A stretch of 13,398 nt of DNA from Ga0077530 sp035565975 (GCA_035565975.1 DATMRT010000010.1:1-13398); one strand, 5' to 3'. Shown: positions 1 through 6,647, numbered from the stretch's first letter. Translations and numbers: made by a program. Notes: generated from the sequence alone by a model not told the origin.

Positions 1-120
1 AAGGCGCGGACGCCGTTCTTCGCGGGCCGCGAGCCTCCGGCAAGCACGCTCGTCGGCGTCTCCGCCCTCGCCTTGCCCGGATGGCTGATCGAAATCGAGG
101 CCGTGGCTGTGGTGGGCTAG
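1..120 (+). CDS. RidA (YjgF/YER057c/UK114) family protein, C-terminal end only
   Basis: The reading frame enters from the left edge and ends at the TAG at 118-120, so only the last 39 residues are visible. They read like the end of RidA-family proteins: a segment with PASTLVGVSALA, then a strand with LIEIEAVAVV, which matches the family's closing 'ST.VGV..LA.....IEIEA.A' pattern. Canonical RidA enzymes deaminate reactive enamine/imine intermediates made by PLP enzymes, but many homologues of this fold have other or unknown roles. The catalytic arginine region can be seen only in part (the arginine before EPPAST fits the usual position). The start and most of the protein lie outside the window. 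It converges on the next gene with only 3 bp between the two stop codons. Confidence 0.7.
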   Translation, partial: KARTPFFAGREPPASTLVGVSALALPGWLIEIEAVAVVG

Positions 121-123
121 CGG

Positions 124-471
124 TCACCCGATAGCCTGTAATTCTCTCTCGAGATGTGGCCCCATCATGGCCAGGATCCGCGCGATGCTCTCACCGCCGC
201 GCGGCAGGTTCTCCAGAAACGAGACCGAGATAAGCGTTGTCAGCTCGCCGCCTCCAGCGGCGAACGTCTCCTCCAGATGATCGAGTATGGCCTGAAGCTC
301 CGACCACGCTTCTCGTTCGCCTAGCTTGACGACGTATCGCGTGAGTTCACCGAAAAAGACATGAGGCAGGATCGCTCCGAAATTGTCTTCGCGGTGTTCA
401 TCGAAGCCGGCGACCAAGCCCGGAAAGCGAGCCACTAAACCCTTCACGAAGGCAATGGTTGTCTCGCTCAT
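124..471 (-). CDS. Small uncharacterised protein (possibly DUF7674-like)
   Basis: This 115-residue soluble protein has no signal peptide or membrane segment. It is mostly helical by appearance and acidic. It has an N-terminal helix, a central stretch around residues 33-47 (LPHVFFGELTRYVV), and a C-terminal segment around residues 78-89 (ELTTLISVSFLE). I associate the pattern 'LPH.FFG.LTRY' plus 'ISVSFLEN' with a family of short proteins of unknown function that I believe is DUF7674, some of which occur near polymorphic toxin loci. That link is from memory and no toxin is visible here. The ATG at 469-471 has a GGAG ribosome binding site 7 nt upstream on its strand. The DNA looks a little less GC-rich than the neighbouring genes. 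It is convergent with the RidA-family gene. No function is assigned. Confidence 0.72.
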   Translation of the reverse strand: MSETTIAFVKGLVARFPGLVAGFDEHREDNFGAILPHVFFGELTRYVVKLGEREAWSELQAILDHLEETFAAGGGELTTLISVSFLENLPRGGESIARILAMMGPHLERELQAIG

Positions 472-481
472 TGTCGGCTCC

Positions 482-575
482 AGGCGCGTTGCGCCTCTTC
501 AAACTTCAATAAGAGGGGGTCCGGGGTCTCCCCGGTTGGGGTCAGGGGCGAAAGCCCCGGCGCGCCTACGGCGCG
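482..575. repeat. Cluster of four short GC-rich hairpins between two minus-strand genes
   Basis: The gap between the acyl-CoA synthetase stop (578) and the next start (471) is packed with perfect inverted repeats: 561-566/570-575 (CGCGCC/GGCGCG, 3-nt loop), 545-549/554-558 (GGGGC, GAAA loop, GCCCC), 521-526/530-535 (CCGGGG/CCCCGG, 3-nt loop) and 482-487/491-496 (AGGCGC/GCGCCT). The first begins 2 nt after the synthetase stop codon. None is followed by a clear T-run on the minus strand, so intrinsic termination is uncertain. Rho-linked 3'-end stabilisation or a dispersed palindromic repeat is as likely. Confidence 0.55.
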
Positions 576-577
576 AT

Positions 578-2665
578 CTAGCGCGCCATGACCACAAGCC
601 CATCCACCGCCACCGCGCCCTGCCCCTTTCCACGCACGATCACAGGATTGATCTCGGCCTCGGCAATGCGCGGCTCCTCAGACAGTGCGAGCTGCGATAC
701 CGCGACGACAATCGCAGCCAGCGCCTCGAGATCGCCCTCCGGCAATCCGCGGAATCCTCGCAGCGGCGCGAAGCCCTTGACCTCGGCGATCATGGCGCGT
801 GCCGTCGCAAGATCGACTGGTGCTGGCCTGACGGCAACATCGCCATAGACTTCAGCGAGAATGCCGCCGACACCGACCGCCACGAGCGGTCCGACACGCG
901 GATCACGACGAAAGCCCACGATCGCCTCGCCAAGGCCCTTGATCATCTCCTGCACGACGACGCCGTCGATGCGCGCGCCCGGCGCCTTCTTCGGTACATC
1001 GATGAGCAGCGACGCGATCGCGGTTTTCAGCGCGCCCGCATCGGCAATTCCGACCTTCACGCCGCCGACCTCGCTCTTGTGCGCGATATCCGCCGACAGG
1101 ATCTTGGCAACGACCGGGTAGCCGAGCTTCAGCGCATCGACGCCGGCCGCGTCATGAACCTGCGCGATCGCTGGTACCGGCACGCCGAGCGCCGCGAAAA
1201 GTTCGAGCGCCTTCTGCTCATTCAGAGTTGCTGCACGCTTGGCGCGATCGAGGCACGTGCGTGCGGCCGTCGGCAACGGCTTCTCCTCCTTCGCGCGCGG
1301 CGGCGTCCAGTCGAGGTAGGCGGCGAGCGCATCGGCACAGCACTCGGGCGTGCGGAAACCGGCAATGCCGGCGCCCGCGAGCAACTCGAGCGAGCGTTGC
1401 GCGTTCGGCAGCAGAAACGCGACGATGGGCTTTTCCGCCGTCGCCCATTTGGCGAGCGGCGCCACCGCCAGCTCGGGAAAATACTCCGCCGACGAGCCGA
1501 CGCCGACGATCACCGCATCGACGCGCGGATCGGCCATGAAGCTCGACATCACGGTGTCGACGACCTCGGGCTTGGTGCCGGCCATGGTGAGATCGGCAAT
1601 CGGTGCACCGGGCGCGACGTCGATCTTGAAGGCGGCGAGCCCTTCGCTGAGCGTCTCCGCCGCCGGGACGACATCGATACCGCGCGAGCCGAGATGATCC
1701 ACGACCAGCGCTGCCGCGCCCCCCGTCGTCGTCGTCACGGCAACGCGCTTGCTCTTGGGCGGCTTGCGGCCTTTGATGAGCAGCGGCGCCTCGATCAAGC
1801 TCTCGAAATGATCGAGGCGCATGATGCCGCAATCGGCGAGAAAAGCATCGAGCGCGCGCGTCTCGCCGACCATGGCGCCGGTGTGCGACTGCGCGAGCGC
1901 CTGCCCGAGATCGGAGCGGCCGAGCACGTAGGCCATGACTGGCTTGCCCTTGGCGTGCGCCTTGCGCGCCATCTCGGCGACGCCAACCGGATCGCGCATC
2001 GTCTCGAGAAAGAGCAGGATCACGTCGGTGTCGGGATCGTCCACCAGCATGGCGGCGATCTCTCCGACGGTGAGGTCGCATTCGTTGCCGATCGAGACGA
2101 GTGTCGAGAAGCCGATGCCGCGCGCCTCGCCGCGACTGACGAGCGCGCCGATCATCGAGCCCGATTGCGAGACGAGACCCGTACGGCCCTTCGGCAGGCG
2201 CTCGCGTTCGAGCACGGCATTCGCCGAGAGCGTCAGCGGCCAGTGCGTGTTGATCACGCCGAGGCTGTTCGGGCCGATGAGCCGCACGCCGCCCGCGCGC
2301 GCCGCCTCGATGAGCGCGGCCTGGCGCGCCTTGCCGGCTTCGCCACCCTCGGCAAAGCCGCCGGCGAAGATCGTCGCCGCCGCGACCCCCGCACGCCCGC
2401 AATCGCGGATGGCCTCGATGACCGAGTTCGTGCCGAGCATGACGTAGGCATGGTCGGGCGGTTCGGGGCAGTCCGCGAGAGACGCGTAACAAGGCTCGCC
2501 GAAGAGTTCCTTGTATCCCGGGTTGATGGGATAGATCGTGCCCGTGAAGCCGTGCTTGCGCAGATAGCGCTGCGGGCGCGAGTTGTTCTTCTTCACGTCG
2601 CCGGATGCCCCGACGATGGCGACGCGCTCGGGGCGCAGCAGGCGGTCCGCGAATGGTCTGGCCAT
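578..2665 (-). CDS. Acyl-CoA synthetase (NDP/ADP-forming), fused alpha and beta domains
   Basis: This 695-aa enzyme is of the single-chain acetate/acyl-CoA ligase (ADP-forming) type. The family interconverts an acyl-CoA plus ADP and phosphate with the free acid plus CoA and ATP through phosphohistidine intermediates. From the N-terminus it shows a CoA-binding Rossmann domain (VAIVGASG near residues 15-22), succinyl-CoA ligase-like domains with SQSG (166-169) and SHTG (260-263, His261 the expected phosphorylated histidine), and a C-terminal ATP-grasp part from about 480. The ATP-grasp part carries HKSEVGG (529-535, the second conserved His) and EINP (671-674). All key residues are present and the length is normal. 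The ATG at 2665 is chosen because a GGGAGGAA ribosome site precedes it and the family starts there; an in-frame GTG lies at 2692. The acyl substrate cannot be told from sequence, and no neighbouring gene fixes it. Confidence 0.93.
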   Translation of the reverse strand: MARPFADRLLRPERVAIVGASGDVKKNNSRPQRYLRKHGFTGTIYPINPGYKELFGEPCYASLADCPEPPDHAYVMLGTNSVIEAIRDCGRAGVAAATIFAGGFAEGGEAGKARQAALIEAARAGGVRLIGPNSLGVINTHWPLTLSANAVLERERLPKGRTGLVSQSGSMIGALVSRGEARGIGFSTLVSIGNECDLTVGEIAAMLVDDPDTDVILLFLETMRDPVGVAEMARKAHAKGKPVMAYVLGRSDLGQALAQSHTGAMVGETRALDAFLADCGIMRLDHFESLIEAPLLIKGRKPPKSKRVAVTTTTGGAAALVVDHLGSRGIDVVPAAETLSEGLAAFKIDVAPGAPIADLTMAGTKPEVVDTVMSSFMADPRVDAVIVGVGSSAEYFPELAVAPLAKWATAEKPIVAFLLPNAQRSLELLAGAGIAGFRTPECCADALAAYLDWTPPRAKEEKPLPTAARTCLDRAKRAATLNEQKALELFAALGVPVPAIAQVHDAAGVDALKLGYPVVAKILSADIAHKSEVGGVKVGIADAGALKTAIASLLIDVPKKAPGARIDGVVVQEMIKGLGEAIVGFRRDPRVGPLVAVGVGGILAEVYGDVAVRPAPVDLATARAMIAEVKGFAPLRGFRGLPEGDLEALAAIVVAVSQLALSEEPRIAEAEINPVIVRGKGQGAVAVDGLVVMAR

Positions 2666-2721
2666 GGGCTCCAGTTCCTCCCTTCGGCGCACATTTCACG
2701 GGCGCCCGCGACGCTTGTTCG

Positions 2722-2768
2722 GGCTATGTCTAGCCGATCCGGCCGCCCTCGGCCATATGTCCGGACAT
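2722..2768. promoter_or_regulatory. Two small palindromes in the divergent intergenic region
   Basis: Between the divergent synthetase and methyltransferase genes lie GGCTA-TGTC-TAGCC (2722-2735) and a perfect 12-bp palindrome ATGTCCGGACAT (2757-2768). The second lies 3 nt before the methyltransferase ribosome site. Their position suits an operator, but I see no convincing -35/-10 pair around them and short palindromes also arise by chance in GC-rich DNA. Confidence 0.3.
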
Positions 2769-2783
2769 CTTGGGAGCTATGAG

Positions 2784-3410
2784 ATGACGACAAACGTCGA
2801 ACGCTATCAGCGGATCGCCCGGTTCTATGACTTTCTGGACGCACCGTTCGAGAGGAAGCGCTATCAGGCTCTACGACCGCTCCTCTTTGAAGGCATGTCG
2901 GGCCGCCTGCTCGACGCCGGGATCGGTACGGGGCGGAATTGCGCGTTCTATCCACCGACGGCGGAGGTCTCAGGCATCGACACCAGCTCGGCGATGCTGG
3001 AGCGGGCGCGCGAACGCTGCCCGACACTCGCCGAAGGCGGCCGGCTGTACCAGATGGACGTCACCGCGCTCGAGTTTCCGGCCGGCTCGTTCGACAATGC
3101 CGTTTCGAGCTTCCTGTTCTGCGTCCTGCCGGACGACCAGCAGGTTCCTGCCTTGCGCGAGCTTGGACGTGTCGTGCGCCCCGGCGGGCTCATCCGACTT
3201 CTCGAGTACGTTCGCCCGCGCGGCCGCCTGCGCCGTGCCATCACCCACATCTGGCAACCCTGGATCCATTGGGCTTATGGCGCGAGCTTCGATCGCAATA
3301 CCGAGCAGCACGTCCCTGCGGCCGGGCTCGAGCTCGTCGAGAGCCGGTTCGTCTTCGACGACCTCATGAAGATGCTGACCGTGCGTGTTGCGGAGCGACC
3401 AGCCGCCTAG
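2784..3410 (+). CDS. Class I SAM-dependent methyltransferase
   Basis: This 208-aa Rossmann-fold methyltransferase of the UbiE/Methyltransf_11 type is cytoplasmic, with no signal peptide. Motif I is LLDAGIGTGRN (residues 42-52), the acidic end of strand 2 is SGIDTSSAML (63-72, Asp66 expected to bind the SAM ribose), MDVTALEFP (91-99) follows strand 3, and VVRPGGLIRLLE (130-141) is the post-motif region. The segment ASFDRNT (167-173) resembles the ANINR.T stretch seen in a subgroup related to METTL7 and small phospholipid or thiol methyltransferases, but the acceptor is unknown. The ATG at 2784 is preferred because GGGAG (2772-2776) lies 7 nt before it. The frame is open further upstream, but that part is antisense to the synthetase gene. 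It is divergent from the acyl-CoA synthetase gene with a 118-bp gap. Confidence 0.9.
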   Translation: MTTNVERYQRIARFYDFLDAPFERKRYQALRPLLFEGMSGRLLDAGIGTGRNCAFYPPTAEVSGIDTSSAMLERARERCPTLAEGGRLYQMDVTALEFPAGSFDNAVSSFLFCVLPDDQQVPALRELGRVVRPGGLIRLLEYVRPRGRLRRAITHIWQPWIHWAYGASFDRNTEQHVPAAGLELVESRFVFDDLMKMLTVRVAERPAA

Positions 3411-3490
3411 GACCTCGAATATCCGCTGCTTCTCCCGGCCAATGAGGTTCGCCCGCTGACAACTTACAAATCGGGATTGCGACATCGATA

Positions 3491-3519
3491 TTGACATGAG
3501 ACATTTGTCTCATTACAAA
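3491..3519 (+). promoter_or_regulatory. Promoter of the SnoaL-tetR-MBL module
   Basis: A consensus -35 box TTGACA (3491-3496) is followed after exactly 17 bp by TACAAA (3514-3519), a four-of-six match to the -10 consensus. Transcription would begin near 3526, leaving about 27 nt of leader before the ATG at 3553. The surroundings are clearly more AT-rich than the rest of the window. The promoter placement rules out the in-frame ATG at 3496 as the start of the SnoaL gene. Confidence 0.7.
3496..3513. promoter_or_regulatory. Candidate TetR operator, perfect 8-2-8 palindrome
   Basis: ATGAGACA-TT-TGTCTCAT is a perfect 18-bp inverted repeat. It starts on the last base of the -35 box and fills the spacer up to the -10 box, so a dimeric repressor bound here would block RNA polymerase. 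The second gene of the transcript encodes a TetR-family regulator, whose members usually bind palindromes of this size next to their own genes. Autoregulation is inferred. Confidence 0.72.
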
Positions 3520-3552
3520 CCCGCCATCCAATTATTCAGCAGGAGGATTGCG

Positions 3553-3975
3553 ATGGCGCTAAGTCCGCAGCAGATGGACCAGATGATGGACGAGCACTTT
3601 GCCTTCGAAGGTCGCGACGACATCGATGGTGTGCTCGCGACGCTCACGGAGGACGTCGAGCACGACATTGTCGGCTGGCCGTTCGGCCCGGCACATGATC
3701 GCGAAGGCGCGCGCAAGTTCTACGAGACGCTGTTTCTGGACCTCGCCGACGGTTCCGTCAGGTCCGTGAAGCGCCTCTACGGCGAGAATTTCATGGTCGA
3801 TGAGTCCGTGTGGAGCGGGCGCGCCCCCGGCCGGCCGTTCGGCCTTGAAGGCCGCAATCGCCCCCTCGAGTTCCGGCTGCTCCACGTCATGGAGTTCGCA
3901 TCAAGCGGCGCCATCAAGCGAGAGAATGTCTGGATCGATCTCGCAAGCATCATGCAGCAACTGCCGCAGGACTGA
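3553..3975 (+). CDS. SnoaL-like / nuclear transport factor 2-fold protein
   Basis: This 140-aa cytoplasmic protein has the layout of the SnoaL-like NTF2 superfamily. An N-terminal helix with DEHFAFEGRDDIDGVLATL (about residues 12-30) leads into TEDVEHDIVGWP (31-42), then a helix with REGARKFYETLF (49-60) and curved C-terminal strands ending in NVWIDLASIMQQL. The pattern 'D.......L..DV..D....P......G...+.FY..L' is the usual signature. The fold hosts small enzymes (isomerases, dehydratases, hydrolases) as well as non-catalytic binding proteins, so activity cannot be named. The start is the ATG at 3553, which has a perfect AGGAGG at 3541-3546 with 6 nt spacing. The upstream in-frame ATG at 3496 lies inside the promoter. 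It is the first gene of a transcript with a TetR regulator 1 bp downstream, so it is probably induced by that regulator's ligand. Confidence 0.82.
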   Translation: MALSPQQMDQMMDEHFAFEGRDDIDGVLATLTEDVEHDIVGWPFGPAHDREGARKFYETLFLDLADGSVRSVKRLYGENFMVDESVWSGRAPGRPFGLEGRNRPLEFRLLHVMEFASSGAIKRENVWIDLASIMQQLPQD

Positions 3976-3976
3976 C

Positions 3977-4582
3977 GTGACAGGCATCGAAAAGGACCGC
4001 CGCTCGAACCAGAAGGCGCGCACCCGCAAGGACCTCCTGCAGGCGGCGGCGCGGCTCATGAAGGAGGGGCGCAGCCCGACGCTCGATGAGGTCGCCGAGG
4101 CGGCGCTCGTCTCGCGAGCGACGGCCTACCGCTACTTTCCGAGCATCGAGGCGCTGCTCGTTGAAGCCGCGGTCGATGTGGCCGTGCCCGGCCCGACCGA
4201 GGTCTTTGAAGACGAGAAGTCACGCGATCCTGTAGAGCGCCTGCTCAGGGCGGACACGGCGCTCTACGACATGATCGCGGCGAACGAGCCTCTCCTCCGC
4301 ACCATGCTCGCCCACACTATCCAGCAGGGCACGCGCGCAGACGACGAGGGCAAGCTTCCCAAACGGCAGAACCGCCGCACCCCGCTCATCGAAGCCGCGC
4401 TCGATCCAACGCGCCGTGAGTATAAGCCGGCCGCCTTGCGCGAGCTGATGCGGGCGCTGGCGCTGGTCATGGGCCCCGAGGCCTTCATCGTTGCGAAGGA
4501 CGTGCTGCAGCTCGACGACGCAGAGACACGACGATTGAAGCAGTGGGTCATTCGCGCACTGGTAGAAGCTGCGCGGAAATGA
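3977..4582 (+). CDS. TetR/AcrR family transcriptional regulator
   Basis: This 201-aa one-component regulator has an N-terminal DNA-binding domain: RTRKDLLQAAARLM (about residues 14-27) forms the first helix, and TLDEVAEAALVSRATAYRYF (35-54) is the helix-turn-helix with the typical TAYRYF ending. The rest is a helical ligand and dimerisation domain without a recognisable class. The start is taken as the GTG at 3977, one base after the SnoaL stop, which gives a normal TetR N-terminus. The same frame is open further upstream, but that stretch overlaps the SnoaL gene. The tight spacing suggests translational coupling. The perfect palindrome at 3496-3513 in the promoter is its likely operator, giving negative autoregulation together with the SnoaL and probably the MBL gene. 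The effector is unknown. Confidence 0.9.
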   Translation: MTGIEKDRRSNQKARTRKDLLQAAARLMKEGRSPTLDEVAEAALVSRATAYRYFPSIEALLVEAAVDVAVPGPTEVFEDEKSRDPVERLLRADTALYDMIAANEPLLRTMLAHTIQQGTRADDEGKLPKRQNRRTPLIEAALDPTRREYKPAALRELMRALALVMGPEAFIVAKDVLQLDDAETRRLKQWVIRALVEAARK

Positions 4583-4636
4583 GCAGGACGCGACAGATTT
4601 GAAGCAAGCCTAGACTCTTAAGCATGGAGAAAGCCA

Positions 4637-5359
4637 ATGGAGACGAAAGTCAGCGAAATTGCCGACGGCATCTATCGGCTGTCGACATTCGTGCCCGAGA
4701 TTGCGCCGCCCGCCGGCTTCACGTTCAACCAGTTCCTCGTTCTGGGTGACGAGCCGCTGCTGTTCCATACCGGACTCCGCAAGATGTTCCCGCTCGCGCG
4801 TGCAGCTCTCAGCCGCATCATCGCACCGGAAGAGCTGCGCTGGATTGCCTTCGGCCACTACGAGGCCGACGAATGCGGCGCCATGAACGAGTGGCAGGCT
4901 ATCGCACCGCGGGCGCAGGTCGCGCACGGGCAGACGGGCTGCCTCGTGTCGCTCAACGATATGTCGGACCGTGCGCCACGTGTGCTCGCGGACGGTGAGA
5001 CCATCGATCTCGGGCGCGGAAAGAGGATCCGCTACATCGATACGCCGCACATTCCGCACGGCTGGGACGCCGGCGTCATGATCGAAGAGACGACCGGCAC
5101 GATGCTCTGCGGCGATCTCTTCACGCAGCTTGGCGATGGTCCGGCGCTGACGGAGGGTGACGTCGTTGGCCCGGCAATCGCCGCCGAGGACCTGTTTCAG
5201 TACTCGAGCCTCAATCCCGGTATGGGACGCACCATCCGCGGCCTTGCCAAGTTTGCGCCGCGCAAGCTCGCGCTGATGCACGGGCCGTCATTTGCCGGCG
5301 ATTGCGCCGCCGCGCTCGCCGCCCTGGCGGATGATTACGACCGCCGCGCTGTGCGTTGA
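4637..5359 (+). CDS. MBL-fold metalloprotein with flavodiiron-type ligand pattern, no flavodoxin domain
   Basis: This 240-aa protein is a stand-alone metallo-beta-lactamase fold. The metal motif is not the hydrolase HxHxDH but GHYEADEC (residues 73-80), giving H74-x-E76-x-D78. It continues with x62-H141, x18-D160 and H215. From memory, the diiron site of flavodiiron proteins is H-x-E-x-D-x62-H-x18-D-x60-H, so all but the last spacing (x54 here) match exactly, which points to a di-iron centre of the ODP branch. Flavodiiron proteins carry a C-terminal flavodoxin domain, which is absent here, so electrons would have to come from a partner, or the protein may do different chemistry. The ATG at 4637 has GGAG 7 nt upstream. 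It lies 54 bp after the TetR gene on the same strand and is probably in its operon. Substrate and activity are unknown. Confidence 0.85.
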   Translation: METKVSEIADGIYRLSTFVPEIAPPAGFTFNQFLVLGDEPLLFHTGLRKMFPLARAALSRIIAPEELRWIAFGHYEADECGAMNEWQAIAPRAQVAHGQTGCLVSLNDMSDRAPRVLADGETIDLGRGKRIRYIDTPHIPHGWDAGVMIEETTGTMLCGDLFTQLGDGPALTEGDVVGPAIAAEDLFQYSSLNPGMGRTIRGLAKFAPRKLALMHGPSFAGDCAAALAALADDYDRRAVR

Positions 5360-5360
5360 T

Positions 5361-5379
5361 AAAAGGCCGTCGGCCATTT
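5361..5379. terminator. Small bidirectional terminator-like hairpin between convergent genes
   Basis: The 19-bp gap between the MBL stop and the SulP stop contains GGCC-GTC-GGCC (5365-5375). It is flanked by AAAA on the left and ATTT on the right, so either transcript would have a short stem followed by T-rich sequence (TTTTA on the minus strand, ATTTC on the plus strand). The four-base GC stem is short, so its strength is doubtful. Confidence 0.4.
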
Positions 5380-6647
5380 CAGGCGTCACGTCGCCCGGCA
5401 AAGTGCAGAACAGCGGCAACGACGCAGCCTGCCGTGATGCCGACGGCGAGATCGACCGCAAGCGTCACGACGAAGGTCGTGAGAAGCACGAGCGCCGGCC
5501 GCCAATCATGCAGGAGTTCTACGAACTCCCTCTTGTCCGCCATGTTCCAGCAGACGACCAGAAGCAGGCCGGCGAGCGCGGAGAGCGGTATGTAGTGCGC
5601 AAGCGGCGCCGCCACCATCATGAACAGGAGCAGGAACACCGCGTGCAGCATCCCGGCTACGGGGCTCCTCGCGCCCGCGCGGATGTTCGTCGCCGTGCGC
5701 GCGATGGTCCCGGTCACGCAGAGGCCGCCGAAGAAGGCGGTCACCACGTTGGAAATGCCCTGCGCGACCAGCTCCATGTTGTAGCGGTGCTTCCGGCCCG
5801 TCATGCCGTCGGCGATCTTCGCCGAGAGCAGGCTCTCGATCCCGCCGAGCAGTGTGAAGGAGAGAGCGGCGGGAAGCAGCTCGAGGAGCCGCGCCGGCGT
5901 GATCTCCGGAAGCGAGGGAAATGGCAGGCTGTTGGGCACGCCACCAAAGCGGCTGCCGATCGTCTCGACCGGCAGATGGAACAACACGGCAGCAATGGAT
6001 GCCAACACCACGGCAATCAGCATGCCGGGCCACATGGGACGCCAGCGCTGTATGGCGAAGATCAGCGCCGCCGAGCCGAGCCCGATCACGAGTGCGCTCG
6101 GCCTGAGAGTCGGCAAGGCCTGCCCGAGGGCGATCAGCTTCGGGAGCAGATGTCCGGGCTCGCCGCCGGCAAGGGTCAGCCCGCCGAGGTCCCTTAGCTG
6201 GCTCGCGAGGATGGTGACGGCGATCCCGCACGTGAACCCGACCGTCACCGGCTGGGGAATGTGCCGGATGAGCGCGCCGAGGCCCGTCAGACCGATCAGC
6301 GTCAGGAAGAGCCCCGACATGAGCACCGTGATGAGCAGGCCGTCGAGCCCGTGAGTCGCCACGGTCGCCGAGACGAGAACGATGAACGCGCCGGCCGGCC
6401 CGCCGATCTGGAAGCGGCTGCCACCCAATGCCGAAACGAGAAACCCACCGACGATCGCCGCATAGAGGCCGCGCTCCGGCGTCACCCCCGAGGCCACGGC
6501 TATGGCCATCGAGAGCGGCAGGGCGACGATCGCGACTGTGAGTCCGGCAAGCACGTCGCTGCGCAGTGCGGCGGCGCCGTATCCTTCGGCTTTGACCGTC
6601 AGGATTTTCGGGCGAAAAAGATGCGCTGAGGCCGAGCCATCGGGCAT
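5379..6647 (-). CDS. SulP family (SLC26-like) anion transporter lacking the STAS domain
   Basis: This 422-aa integral membrane protein is a member of the SulP family (sulfate, bicarbonate or other inorganic anions, in symport or exchange). The conserved N-terminal block DVLAGLTVAIVALPLSMAIA (residues 31-50) is followed by the hallmark GGSRFQIGGPAGAF (75-88), and about ten to twelve hydrophobic segments follow to the end. Typical bacterial members have a cytoplasmic STAS domain of roughly 100 residues after the last helix. Here the protein stops within a few residues of it (HFAGRRDA), and the MBL stop codon lies 19 bp further on, so the domain is absent and not frameshifted away. The ion cannot be told from sequence. 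The ATG at 6647 is chosen by homology to family N-termini, but its ribosome site is weak. The frame is open upstream without family-like sequence. Confidence 0.88.
   Translation of the reverse strand: MPDGSASAHLFRPKILTVKAEGYGAAALRSDVLAGLTVAIVALPLSMAIAVASGVTPERGLYAAIVGGFLVSALGGSRFQIGGPAGAFIVLVSATVATHGLDGLLITVLMSGLFLTLIGLTGLGALIRHIPQPVTVGFTCGIAVTILASQLRDLGGLTLAGGEPGHLLPKLIALGQALPTLRPSALVIGLGSAALIFAIQRWRPMWPGMLIAVVLASIAAVLFHLPVETIGSRFGGVPNSLPFPSLPEITPARLLELLPAALSFTLLGGIESLLSAKIADGMTGRKHRYNMELVAQGISNVVTAFFGGLCVTGTIARTATNIRAGARSPVAGMLHAVFLLLFMMVAAPLAHYIPLSALAGLLLVVCWNMADKREFVELLHDWRPALVLLTTFVVTLAVDLAVGITAGCVVAAVLHFAGRRDA

Noticed and set aside
383..2782. A 799-codon open frame on the plus strand across the acyl-CoA synthetase gene
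   Set aside because: It is antisense to an intact enzyme with all family motifs, is extremely Arg-rich with no recognisable domain, and arises from GC-biased third positions. The 493-codon frame at 1218-2699 (minus) is rejected for the same reason.
3496..3552. ATG at 3496 as the start of the SnoaL gene
   Set aside because: It lies inside the predicted promoter spacer and operator, upstream of the expected transcription start, and the ATG at 3553 has a perfect AGGAGG.
4856..4885. Loss of the usual MBL HxHxDH motif as evidence that the MBL gene is inactive
   Set aside because: The H-x-E-x-D form with matching downstream H and D spacings fits the flavodiiron branch, so it looks like a different metal site rather than decay.
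5292..6197. Long plus-strand frame across the SulP gene
   Set aside because: It is antisense to a clear membrane transporter, with a composition rich in Arg, Gln, Glu and His and no domain; it also has no ribosome site.
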